Origin: Eubacteriaceae bacterium | Lineage (GTDB): Bacteria > Bacillota > Clostridia > Peptostreptococcales > Anaerovoracaceae | Length of the DNA stretch: 62,261 nucleotides | Assembly (NCBI GenBank): GCA_902362435.1 | Contig: CABIWW010000002.1 | Location: 255,525-317,785, forward strand | Direction: 5' to 3' | Shown here: in pieces, positions 26,301-33,609 of the stretch | How the letters are laid out: each line of letters begins with the position of its first letter | Numbering within the stretch: the stretch's first letter is position 1 | Notes under the pieces: model-generated | Told to the model about the DNA's origin: nothing | Database searches by the model: none | What the model saw: only the letters and a program-made list of their open reading frames with translations | Position numbers and translations under genes: made by a program

Positions 26301-27065
26301 CTGTGCAAAGGCCTGCGCCACGAGTCTGCCGTAAGGGCTGTCATCGAAGCCGACTTCTTCGAGTGTCGTGTTGAACGTGGTATGTCTGCAGTGGTCCGAC
26401 CAGTATGTGTCGATGACTTTGAGCTCTGTCAGGGTCGGGTCTCTGCGCTCATCGCGCGCATAATATTCCTGCACGAATTTTATATCTTCAGGGCTCATCG
26501 CAAAGCCCATCTCTTTTCTGTAGTCTTCGAGATCCGGTTCTCTCATCGTCCTGAAGCCTTTTATCACCGCGACGTCTTCAGGCACGGTCGTCTCCATCTC
26601 CAGATCCTGCGGCTTTTCATTCGCAGCGATCTGCGAGTCTACCGGATTCACGCAGTATTTCTTTATCGCTTCGAGGTCTGCGGCACTGATGTTTCCCTCA
26701 GGCACTATCACTCTTGCAAATTTTACAGTCGCGTCTGCTTCGGCGTTCATGAGCTTGATGCACTGTGACGCCGAGTCTGCTCTCTGGTCATACTGGCCCG
26801 GCAGGTATTCAACTGCGAAAAAAATAGCAGAACTCAGATCCACGGGCATCGTCTCTTCATACACGACGTCTATGGCAGGTTCTGCAAATACTGTAAATTT
26901 AGCCGCTTCATAAGTAGCGTCATCTATGCCGTCCATATCGTAACGGTTCAGGATCCTTATTCCTGATAGATCCTCGAGGTGTAAATTTTCCTTTACATCT
27001 GTAAAGAGTGCTTCGGCTTCTACATCAAAGCCTTTTTTCTTTTCAACGTAAATCCTTCTTACCAT
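23301..27065 (-). CDS. purL: FGAM synthase, single-chain PurL (synthetase plus glutaminase)
   Basis: A 1254-residue phosphoribosylformylglycinamidine synthase of the long type in which the PurS-like, synthetase and glutaminase parts are fused, as in gamma-proteobacteria and many Clostridia. YWSDHCRHTTF (near 222), FKNETHNHPTEIEPFGGA and the second AIRS-like half (IGGKDSMSG) are visible; the C-terminal quarter is a class I amidotransferase with the catalytic Cys in LGICNGFQAL and the VSHGEGRF histidine segment. It opens the operon, with AAGGA before the ATG. Confidence 0.96.
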   Translation of the reverse strand: MVRRIYVEKKKGFDVEAEALFTDVKENLHLEDLSGIRILNRYDMDGIDDATYEAAKFTVFAEPAIDVVYEETMPVDLSSAIFFAVEYLPGQYDQRADSASQCIKLMNAEADATVKFARVIVPEGNISAADLEAIKKYCVNPVDSQIAANEKPQDLEMETTVPEDVAVIKGFRTMREPDLEDYRKEMGFAMSPEDIKFVQEYYARDERRDPTLTELKVIDTYWSDHCRHTTFNTTLEEVGFDDSPYGRLVAQAFAQYLDIRKDVYGDRDKNLCLMDMACIGAKYLKKHGKADDLDESEEINACSIKVRAKIDGREDDWLVMFKNETHNHPTEIEPFGGAATCLGGAIRDPLSGRVYVYQAMRVTGAADPRTPVEDTLSGKLPQRKITTEAAHGYSSYGNQIGLATGLVDEVYHDNYVAKRMEIGAVVGAAPADHVIRKVPQKGDVIILVGGRTGRDGCGGATGSSKEHTEESILQCGAEVQKGNPPVERNIQRLFRRKEVATLIKRCNDFGAGGVSVAIGELADGLEINLDLVPKKYEGLDGTELAISESQERMAVVVDADKEQEFIKYAAEENLEATTVAEVTDTNRVRMYWREKCILDLSRDFLNTNGAQQFAKAFAADPKAVKESAGELADVLVETKTKEQLLTDLNCCSKKGLIERFDSTIGAATVLMPLGGKYQLTPAAGMAAKLPVTEGETETATIMSYGFDPELAMRSPFHGALYAVIDSVTKIAAMGGDYRKIRLTFQEYFEKLGEDPARWGKPMAALLGALRVQKELEIPAIGGKDSMSGTFMDIDVPPTLASFAITTVDAGDVVSPEFKFAGSTLVALTSPVDKDGVIDFEIYRNNMLKVRELAAAGKLLAADAIGRGGLYMTLVKMAVGNRIGADVSVEGDMLSPMFGSMVIEIPAGEDVDSLMAGAVYAVLGKTNVSGSLVINGEAEDLAEITAKWQEPEESVFPVRTADQRGGIDKTPVAQPFFTQRNMTGPLVKVAKPRVVIPAFPGTNCEMDSARAFRKAGAEADIHIIRNLTTAQLEDSIKELGQKIRTSQIIMIPGGFSGGDEPDGSAKFITAVFRNPGIKDAVAELLEKRDGLMLGICNGFQALIKLGLVPYGKITDGTENSPTLTYNRIGRHASCLVRTGVTSVKSPWLAGVSVGDVFTIPVSHGEGRFIASEEVLQQLAANGQIATQYVGFDGKPSMDIAFNPNGSAMAIEGITSPDGRVFGKMGHSERIGRDLYKNVLGEKDQKIFESGVKYFK

Positions 27066-27125
27066 CGAATTTGTCCTTTCCAGATCATTAAAAACGTTTA
27101 TTTCGTAAATTTATATCATACGCTA

Positions 27126-27154
27126 ATGTTAGCACTTTCGACTGAATTTATCAA
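27126..27154 (-). promoter_or_regulatory. Possible promoter of the purine operon
   Basis: Minus strand: TTGATA (27154-27149), 17 nt, TAACAT (27131-27126), about 60 nt before the purL start. The match is moderate. No convincing PurR box pair or purine riboswitch was seen upstream; a single GCCGAACAA core occurs near 27287. Confidence 0.4.
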
Positions 27155-27452
27155 TTGTATTCGCAAAAAAAGTTAAATTTTCACGCAAAACTCGAATGTA
27201 TATCTCGTTCTTTTTGTTTATAGTTCGTATTTTTAGAGAGCAGTGCAACGCGTCGGCTCTGTTTTCTGAAGATTCCGTCTCATTTGCCGAACAAGCTCGA
27301 TTTTTCTGTCTCATGCGACTGACACACTCTTTTCAAGATTTCTTCACATATATAACTCCAAATCGGCATAATGCCCTGTTATTATATAATCACTCCAAAA
27401 GAGGAAAACAAACACCTCTCCTAAATAAATAGTAAATTAGTGTGATGACAGC
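27155..27452. other. AT-rich spacer between purL and cysK
   Basis: No gene recognised. The two flanking genes are both on the minus strand; the purL promoter region lies at the left end and the cysK terminator at the right end. Confidence 0.5.
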
Positions 27453-27489
27453 AAAAGAGCTGCCGGGGCAAGTCCCAGGCAGCTCTTTT
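27453..27489 (-). terminator. Terminator of cysK
   Basis: AAAAGAGCTGCC (27453-27464) pairs perfectly with GGCAGCTCTTTT (27478-27489), loop 13 nt, 20 nt after the cysK stop on the minus strand. A/T runs on both sides allow either direction. Confidence 0.85.
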
Positions 27490-27509
27490 GTTTGCGTTAA
27501 AAATACATA

Positions 27510-28427
27510 TTAAAATATGCTCAGATAGCGTTCGCCTGTATCCGGCAGTACAACGACTATCCTCTTGCCTGCGTTTTCAGGTCTTGCTGCGACCTGTCCT
27601 GCCGCGTATACCGCAGCGCCGGCCGAAACTCCGACCAGCAGGCCTTCTGTCTTCGCGAGCGCTTTCATCGTTTCGAGCGCGTCGTCGTCGGTGACGGTTA
27701 TGACTTCGTCCATGAGCTTCACTTCCAGCACTTCAGGGATGAAGTTCGCGCCTATTCCCTGGATCTTGTGCGGGCCGGCCTTGCCTTCTGTCACCAGCGG
27801 CGATGATGCGGGTTCCACGCCGATCACTCTGATGTCAGGATTTTTTTCCTTGAGGTATCTGCCGACGCCTGTTACTGTGCCGCCCGTTCCGAATGTCGCG
27901 ATGAAGATATCCACATTTCCATCTGTCGCTTCCCAGATCTCCGGCGCAGTCGTCTCATAGTGCGCCTGCGGATTTGCAGGGTTCTCGAACTGCCCTGCTA
28001 TGATGCTGCCCGGGATCTCTTTTGCCAGTGCCTCGGCTTTTTCCACGCTGCCCTTCATGCCTTCGTTCTTGTCAGTCAGGACGAGCTCGGCACCCAGTGC
28101 TGCCAGCAGCTTGCGCCTTTCCAGACTCATGCTCTCCGGCATCACCATGACAGCTTTGTATCCGCGCGCAGCGGCCGTCATCGCGATACCCACGCCTGTG
28201 TTGCCGCTCGTCGGCTCTATTATCGTGCCGCCCGGCTTGAGCCTGCCGCTTTTTTCCGCCTCGATGACCATATTGTATCCTACTCTGTCCTTGATGCTGC
28301 CCGCCGGATTGAACATCTCGACTTTTGCAACGATCTCTGCGCCTGCTCCGAAGCGTTCCTCCATCTTGTGGAGCCTGAGCAGCGGCGTGTTTCCTATAAG
28401 CTGTGTGACTGTGTCTTTGATATCCAT
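27510..28427 (-). CDS. cysK: Cysteine synthase (O-acetylserine sulfhydrylase)
   Basis: A 305-residue PLP enzyme that makes cysteine from O-acetylserine and sulfide. NPAGSIKDRVG (40-50) with the PLP lysine Lys46, TSGNTGVGIA, the FGTGGTVTGVGRYLK phosphate loop and VSAGAA are diagnostic. GGAGGAG stands before ATG 28427; the longer frame overlaps the upstream phosphatase gene without a binding site. Confidence 0.94.
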   Translation of the reverse strand: MDIKDTVTQLIGNTPLLRLHKMEERFGAGAEIVAKVEMFNPAGSIKDRVGYNMVIEAEKSGRLKPGGTIIEPTSGNTGVGIAMTAAARGYKAVMVMPESMSLERRKLLAALGAELVLTDKNEGMKGSVEKAEALAKEIPGSIIAGQFENPANPQAHYETTAPEIWEATDGNVDIFIATFGTGGTVTGVGRYLKEKNPDIRVIGVEPASSPLVTEGKAGPHKIQGIGANFIPEVLEVKLMDEVITVTDDDALETMKALAKTEGLLVGVSAGAAVYAAGQVAARPENAGKRIVVVLPDTGERYLSIF

Positions 28428-28456
28428 TTTTCTCCTCCTCACTCGAAAATCAGAAA

Positions 28457-29077
28457 TCAGAATTTCTCTACTCCCAGAACGTCCTCGTCCTCCATGTAAA
28501 GTATGTATCCGTGGCCCGGATCCGGGATCCACCTGTAAAAGTTGTCTTTTATTTTCGGGTAGATGCTTTCCAGTATCGCCGATATCGTGCCGCCGTGGCA
28601 TACGATTATGGAAAGTGCCTCTTCGCTTTTGTGTCTCATGGAAAGCACTTTCAGCATGTGTTTTTTCTCGAAATCGTCAAAGCCTCTGACGATCCTCTTG
28701 TAAAACGCCTGCAGGCTTTCGCCGTTCGGCGGTGACAGTGTGCCCAGCTTGTCGGCTTTCCATGTCTGATAATGGTCAAGCACTTTGAGTTCGCCATGGC
28801 TCTTCATCTCATAATCTCCGAAGTTCATTTCCTTGAGCTGCGGCAGTATCTCGTGCTCTCTTTTTCCGTATATGATCTCCATCGTCTGTTCCGTGCGCCT
28901 GAGTCCCGTCGTGTAAAAGTCGGCGTTGCTGCCGTCGGGGTATATGCCTCGCTCCACGAGTCCTTTCAGCGATGCGATGCCTTCCTCCGCCAGCGGGATA
29001 TCGGCATGTCCGTAATATAGCCTGTGTTTGTTTCCTTCTGTAATACCATGCCTTATCAGGCATATCTTGGATCTCAT
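28457..29077 (-). CDS. Histidine phosphatase family protein
   Basis: A 206-residue phosphoglycerate-mutase-like phosphatase. CLIRHGITEGN (6-16) holds the nucleophilic His; Arg in TGLRRTEQT, Glu in KEMNFGDYE and the second His in VCHGGTISA complete the site. Substrate unknown; CobC-like and sugar-phosphate phosphatases look alike. ATG 29077 has AGGTAAG upstream. It precedes cysK by 29 nt and is probably cotranscribed with it. Confidence 0.88.
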   Translation of the reverse strand: MRSKICLIRHGITEGNKHRLYYGHADIPLAEEGIASLKGLVERGIYPDGSNADFYTTGLRRTEQTMEIIYGKREHEILPQLKEMNFGDYEMKSHGELKVLDHYQTWKADKLGTLSPPNGESLQAFYKRIVRGFDDFEKKHMLKVLSMRHKSEEALSIIVCHGGTISAILESIYPKIKDNFYRWIPDPGHGYILYMEDEDVLGVEKF

Positions 29078-29888
29078 GTGAATCTTACCTGCTTTCCTGT
29101 GATAAAAAACGCTCTCCTGTGACTTCCGGCGGCCGAAACTATGATCGTCCGCGGCGCCCCGCCCGCAGAAGCTATGAATAATAGAACAAAAGTGGCTTCG
29201 CCACATATTTTCGTATGAAAATTTTGTTGATATTCAGGAAATATCGAAAGCGATATTTCCTACATAATAACATAAATCCCGGCATCTAGGAAGCCATGAC
29301 ATCAGAAATGTGACCGCCGGGAGATGCTGACGCGGGGCGATACATAGAGGCGGGCGCAGGGGCGAAACGGGACATTGACGCTCGCATAGAGATGGGATGA
29401 CAGTACGGCAGTGCATAGAGGCGGGCGCAGAGAGGCGGTGCTACAGCGAGAGTTACCGGAAGGTGCCGAAGAGCACAATGACAATGTGACATGCAGGAGT
29501 GTGAAAAATCTGATATGATTTCCGCTGCCTTTATACGCGTATTATGCATTCGCTTTTTAGATTCCGGATTGCGATCGAAATGTGAAATATATAAAAATCG
29601 CGCCCGGCAGAGATGTTTTAATACAGTGCGTTGTACTTTTTTGAAGCGATTCCAACAGATTTCGTAACACGGCTTTTAGCCGGCCAAATCCTCACTTAAG
29701 GAACTGCCGTTTATTTGAGATATGAAGGATTTTTAATACTTTCTATGCATATTTATGCGTTTATCATTCATTTTATGCAGAATAATTGCATATACATTTT
29801 TTCCCAAACAAGCACTATTACGAAACCACCCGAAATAGCGAGTATTTTATACAATTGCCTTTTTTAGCATCTTTACATCGAATCCGAT
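29078..29888. other. Long spacer with direct repeats and hairpins, no gene
   Basis: About 800 bp without a supported gene. It contains GTGGCTTCGCCAC (29191-29203); a perfect 10-bp inverted repeat GGAAATATCG/CGATATTTCC (29237-29260), which recurs at 43657-43681; a 17-nt direct repeat CATAGAGGCGGGCGCAG at 29343-29359 and 29414-29430 in a GC-rich block; and from 29540 an AT-rich half that leads to the promoter at 29889. Open frames in the GC-rich block reflect these repeats. Confidence 0.5.
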
Positions 29889-29917
29889 TTGGCAACTGCG
29901 CCATGATTTGATATAAT
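29889..29917 (+). promoter_or_regulatory. Promoter of the EamA-larE unit
   Basis: TTGGCA (29889-29894), 17-nt spacer, perfect TATAAT (29912-29917). It implies a leader of about 215 nt before the EamA start, of which the second half is the hairpin repeat array. Confidence 0.75.
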
Positions 29918-30018
29918 GGTTCCAATATTCTTCCGTCGCTCAAGCGTCCTGTAAATAACTGCAAACGAAACACTGCAGCTTTGCATATACTAAAACTGCA
30001 GACTTTACATACGCCGGC

Positions 30019-30120
30019 GGAAATACCACAAGGGTGTAACCTGATGTCGATCTTCGATCGACAAACTAATGAACCACCACAGGGGTGTAACCTGAATGTC
30101 GATCTTCGATCGACAAACTA
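30019..30120 (+). repeat. Two-hairpin repeat array in the EamA leader (2 units)
   Basis: Two units on the plus strand. Second hairpins are identical, GTCGATC/GATCGAC with loop TTC; first hairpins differ slightly (ATACC/GGGTGT-like and CACC/GGTG with loop ACAGG). The array ends in ATGAAAGGA, the binding site for the ATG at 30138. This is the only array not between two co-oriented genes: a promoter at 29889 lies upstream instead. Confidence 0.85.
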
Positions 30121-30137
30121 ATGAAAGGATAGCTGAT

Positions 30138-31115
30138 ATGAATAAAAAACTGCGTGGAGATCTGATGCTGATACTTGCTGCTATGATCTGGGGAAGCGCT
30201 TTCGTGGCCCAAAAGAGCGGCGCTGACCTGATGGGCCCGATAGCATTCAACGGTATACGCATACTGATCGGAGGACTTGTACTGCTTCCGGTAATAAGCA
30301 TAATGGACCGGCTCAAGGGAAGAACAAATACCGGAGCTGAAGGTGGTGCTGCTATGTCCATGACAAAGGAAGAAAAACGTGCCGCATGGAAAAATGCACT
30401 CAAGGGCGGCATACTGTGCGGACTTGCACTTGCAACAGCAGCCGGTCTGCAGCAGCTGGGGATCTGCTACACGACAGCAGGCAAGGCTGGTTTCATAACT
30501 GCGCTTTACGTGGTGATCGTACCGATTTTCGGGCTGGTTTTTCTCAAAAAGAAAGTGCGCCCCGTGATCTGGCTCTGCGTCATCGCATCTGCCATAGGAC
30601 TGTATCTGCTCTGCATCCCTTCAGGCGGCGGATTCTCCCATCTCAACAAGGGAGATATGATCATGCCGATATGTGCGATCATGTTCGCTATGCATATACT
30701 TATCATTGACAACTTTTCACCGAAAGCCGACGGCGTGCGTCTTTCGTGCATACAGTTCCTGACCGCAGGTATCGTTTCGCTCTGCTTCATATGGCTGGAT
30801 CCGCTTATCGGATTTTCCCTGCCGACACTGGATGCTGTGCTCTCAAACTGGCTGCCGCTGATCTACACCGGCGTACTTTCATGCGGCGTGGCATACACTT
30901 TCCAGATAATCGCGCAGGCCGATACAGATCCGACCGTCGCATCGATGATACTCTGCCTCGAATCTGTATTCGCAGTGATCGCAGGAATGCTGCTGCTCGG
31001 GGAAAGCATGGACATACGCGAGATCATCGGCTGTGTCATCATGTTCGCGGCGATCGTAGTCGCACAGCTTCCGGAGAAGCCTAAAGCTGGGCCTGCAGTG
31101 ACATCAGAAGAATAG
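30138..31115 (+). CDS. EamA/DMT-family transporter
   Basis: A 325-residue inner-membrane protein with ten predicted helices and two EamA repeats, probably exporting an amino acid or metabolite. LMLILAAMIWGSAFVAQKSG at the N terminus and CGVAYTFQIIAQADTDPTVASMILCLESVFAVI in the second half are typical. A Met/Lys-rich, hydrophilic loop (about 70-90) links helices 2 and 3. AAAGGA before ATG 30138 comes from the repeat array. Substrate unknown. Confidence 0.9.
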   Translation: MNKKLRGDLMLILAAMIWGSAFVAQKSGADLMGPIAFNGIRILIGGLVLLPVISIMDRLKGRTNTGAEGGAAMSMTKEEKRAAWKNALKGGILCGLALATAAGLQQLGICYTTAGKAGFITALYVVIVPIFGLVFLKKKVRPVIWLCVIASAIGLYLLCIPSGGGFSHLNKGDMIMPICAIMFAMHILIIDNFSPKADGVRLSCIQFLTAGIVSLCFIWLDPLIGFSLPTLDAVLSNWLPLIYTGVLSCGVAYTFQIIAQADTDPTVASMILCLESVFAVIAGMLLLGESMDIREIIGCVIMFAAIVVAQLPEKPKAGPAVTSEE

Positions 31116-31124
31116 GGGAAGACA

Positions 31125-32036
31125 ATGGATAAAACCGGACAGAAAAATGAACAGACAAGCAAGATGCCCGGCTCCGACAGCACTGGCACAACGCTTGAAT
31201 CAAAACTCGAAAAACTCGGTTCCATACTCAGCGGATACGGAAAAATGACCGTTGCGCTGTCGGGAGGCGTCGACAGCGCCTTCCTGCTTTGCTTCGCATA
31301 TAAAATATGGCACGATGACCGCATCGCTGCCCTGACTGCCTCCGGCCCGCACTTTGCACCTGACGAAACCGAATACTCCGCAGCGCTTTGCAAAAAACTC
31401 GGCATATCGCACGAGCTGATCCCGGTGGATCACATACTGCCGCTGATCGAGGACAACCCGGTCGACCGCTGCTACGTATGCAAAAAGGCGATTTTTTCGT
31501 CGATCAAAAAGCTCACGGATGAGCAGGGGCGTGTCCTGGCCGACGGAACGAACCTCGACGACATGAGCGATTACAGACCGGGGCACAAAGCACTGCAGGA
31601 GCTCAAGGTCGCCAGTCCGCTCAAGGAAGCCGGGCTCACGAAACAGGAGATCCGAACGGCTTTACATCAGCTGGCTGAAAGCGATCCGCTGATAAAGCAG
31701 GCGCTGACCGTGCCGTCGCCGAGCGGCAGCATCCCGATGTGGGAAAAGCCTGCGTTTGCATGCCTCGCATCCAGGATCCCTTACGGCGAGCAGATAACTC
31801 GCGAAAAGCTTGCAGCTGTATACAAGGCCGAATCATATCTGAGAGGTCTGGGGTTCACTCAGCTGCGCGTACGCCATCACGGTGACGTGGCCAGGATCGA
31901 AGTCCTGCCTGAAGACCGCAGCCGTTTTTATGATGAGGCTTTCATGGATATGGTGAATGAAGAGATAAAAAAATGCGGCTTCAAATTCGCCGCGCTCGAT
32001 CTGGGCGGATACAGAATGGGCAGCCTGAACGGCTGA
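31125..32036 (+). CDS. larE: ATP-dependent sulfur transferase LarE
   Basis: A 303-residue PP-loop protein that converts the carboxylates of pyridinium bis-adenylate to thiocarboxylates for the nickel pincer cofactor of lactate racemase-type enzymes. SGGVDSAF (46-53) is the PP-loop. Cys116 and Cys119 (CYVC) with Cys213 (FACLASR) match the three-cysteine arrangement of LarE proteins that carry a [4Fe-4S] cluster rather than sacrificing one Cys. Residues about 184-203 look inserted compared with the usual short turn before WEKP. No larA, larB or larC is in the window. It starts 9 nt after the EamA gene. Confidence 0.88.
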   Translation: MDKTGQKNEQTSKMPGSDSTGTTLESKLEKLGSILSGYGKMTVALSGGVDSAFLLCFAYKIWHDDRIAALTASGPHFAPDETEYSAALCKKLGISHELIPVDHILPLIEDNPVDRCYVCKKAIFSSIKKLTDEQGRVLADGTNLDDMSDYRPGHKALQELKVASPLKEAGLTKQEIRTALHQLAESDPLIKQALTVPSPSGSIPMWEKPAFACLASRIPYGEQITREKLAAVYKAESYLRGLGFTQLRVRHHGDVARIEVLPEDRSRFYDEAFMDMVNEEIKKCGFKFAALDLGGYRMGSLNG

Positions 32037-32147
32037 GATCGTCCGCACTCGCACGCATCATAGCGCCATCGACAAAGGAGAAAGAGGTCCGATGCCTTAC
32101 CGGCTATGAGGAAGGCCGACCATAAATAATCGCAACAGGAGGAAAAA

Positions 32148-32567
32148 ATGTCCGAAAACAAAAAATTCGATTACAATGACACCAATATAAAATACAGTTT
32201 TGACGATTTCATCGAGATCATCGCGCAACTGCGCGCTCCGGGCGGATGCCCGTGGGATATCAAGCAGACCCACGAATCGCTCAAAAAATGCCTGATCGAA
32301 GAGTCCGGCGAAGTCATCGACGCGATCGACAACAAAGATGACGTGAACCTTTGCGAGGAACTCGGCGATGTGCTCCTCCAGGTAGTCATGCATGCACAGA
32401 TCGCAGCTGAAGAAGGCCGATTCACGATAGACGATGTGATCCAGGGCGTTTCCGAAAAAATGGTGCGCAGACACCCTCACGTATTCGGTGATGTGAAAGT
32501 CAGCTCCCCCGAGGAAAGCCTTGCGCTTTGGCAGGAGATCAAGAAAAAGGAAAAAGCCGAAGAGTAG
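32148..32567 (+). CDS. mazG: MazG-type NTP pyrophosphohydrolase
   Basis: A 139-residue single-domain MazG protein, half the length of E. coli MazG. It hydrolyses non-canonical or excess NTPs. [18 protein letters not shown] and the metal motif [10 protein letters not shown] followed by [14 protein letters not shown] are visible, and the [10 protein letters not shown] ending is conserved. GGAGG precedes the ATG. It lies 111 nt after larE and converges with nnrE, leaving only 2 bp between the stops. Confidence 0.92.
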   Translation: MSENKKFDYNDTNIKYSFDDFIEIIAQLRAPGGCPWDIKQTHESLKKCLIEESGEVIDAIDNKDDVNLCEELGDVLLQVVMHAQIAAEEGRFTIDDVIQGVSEKMVRRHPHVFGDVKVSSPEESLALWQEIKKKEKAEE

Positions 32568-32569
32568 CT

Positions 32570-33604
32570 TTACCACACTTCGACTTTCCACAAACGTTCC
32601 TCATCTATACCGATATCTGCGACCACTATCTTTCCGCAGTAAGGAGCTGCGAACTTCTGAAGATGCACCGGCTTCTTTGCATGAAAAGTCACAGTGCAGT
32701 GTGCTGAAACGCTTCTGGTTTCAAGCTCCTTCTCGTCGGTAAGGTCACCGCCAAGTCCGGATGGTATGTCGATCGCCACGACCATCGTGTCTTTGTGAGC
32801 GGGCAGATTCCCGGAATTTACCGAAAAGCTGTTTATATAGATCGCCGCTCTGAGGCCGTTACCTCTTAGCTTCCCGCGGAAACCGGTCCCGTAAATCGGG
32901 TCTACTATCACATCAGGGATCTCTTTCAGTTCCAGCAGTGCACGATCGTTCTCCACCATATCAGCAATGCTTATGCCGCGTTCCTTCAGCAGCTCAAAGT
33001 TGGTGATGCTGTTGGGAGTCTGCGGCGGACCGTCCACCAGCACGACTTTCACGGCATAGCCCTCATCGTGCAGAAGCCTTGCAACGACGAAGCCGTCTCC
33101 GCCGTTGTTTCCCTTGCCGCAGAAAATCAGCACTTTCTTCTGAAGACTGCGTTTGTCGACTCTGCTCACGAATCCGTTGCTGCCTTTTGTCATTATGTAA
33201 GCCGGTTTATCTTTCATGGCGCCCGCAGCACCTGCGTCACCGATGACCTTATCGAGCAAAGTGCCTGCCGGTGCAGTCTCTGCGACTTTTGCTTCCGGAA
33301 TACCGGAGTTATCGCCGGCGGCCGTCATCGAAATGTCAGGCTTGCCCGTATATGCAGGCTTAGCAGAATTACCCGCACCTTTACCCGGAGCGGCTGATAC
33401 ATCTTTGCCGGAAGAACCCGCACCCTGATCCCCGACAGACCCCGCACGCGTTATGATGCTCCTGTAGTCCACAGTTTCCATTATCACTTCAGCCGCGCGG
33501 GTACCTGCGTTTTCCATCATCTGATAATATGACAGTCCATCCTCGTCTGCTCTTCTTTCGAGGATCTTCATCTGACCACATGTCACAAAATGTTCTCTGC
33601 CCAT
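32570..33604 (-). CDS. nnrE: NAD(P)H-hydrate epimerase with large insertion
   Basis: A YjeF N-terminal domain protein (344 residues) that interconverts the epimers of damaged, hydrated NAD(P)H. MMENAGTRAAEVI (29-41) and the phosphate loop CGKGNNGGDGFVVARLL (162-178) are separated by about 107 residues instead of the usual handful: residues about 47-153 are a Gly/Ala/Ser/Lys-rich, low-complexity insertion. The later DPIYGTGFRG and AIDIPSGLGGD motifs are intact. The C-terminal dehydratase domain of fused YjeF proteins is absent. It follows the phosphohexomutase gene by 5 nt. Confidence 0.9.
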   Translation of the reverse strand: MGREHFVTCGQMKILERRADEDGLSYYQMMENAGTRAAEVIMETVDYRSIITRAGSVGDQGAGSSGKDVSAAPGKGAGNSAKPAYTGKPDISMTAAGDNSGIPEAKVAETAPAGTLLDKVIGDAGAAGAMKDKPAYIMTKGSNGFVSRVDKRSLQKKVLIFCGKGNNGGDGFVVARLLHDEGYAVKVVLVDGPPQTPNSITNFELLKERGISIADMVENDRALLELKEIPDVIVDPIYGTGFRGKLRGNGLRAAIYINSFSVNSGNLPAHKDTMVVAIDIPSGLGGDLTDEKELETRSVSAHCTVTFHAKKPVHLQKFAAPYCGKIVVADIGIDEERLWKVEVW

Positions 33605-33609
33605 GACAA

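Noticed and set aside
27240..27310. PurR box upstream of purL
   Set aside because: Only one imperfect CCGAACA core was seen, whereas PurR operators come as pairs with A/T-rich flanks.
27360..27400. Purine riboswitch near ATATAATCACTCC
   Set aside because: Only the first word matches; the P2/P3 loops and closing strand of the aptamer are absent.
30096..30137. EamA protein starting inside the repeat at ATGTCG
   Set aside because: That start has no binding site and would translate hairpin 2; ATG 30138 has AAAGGA at normal distance.
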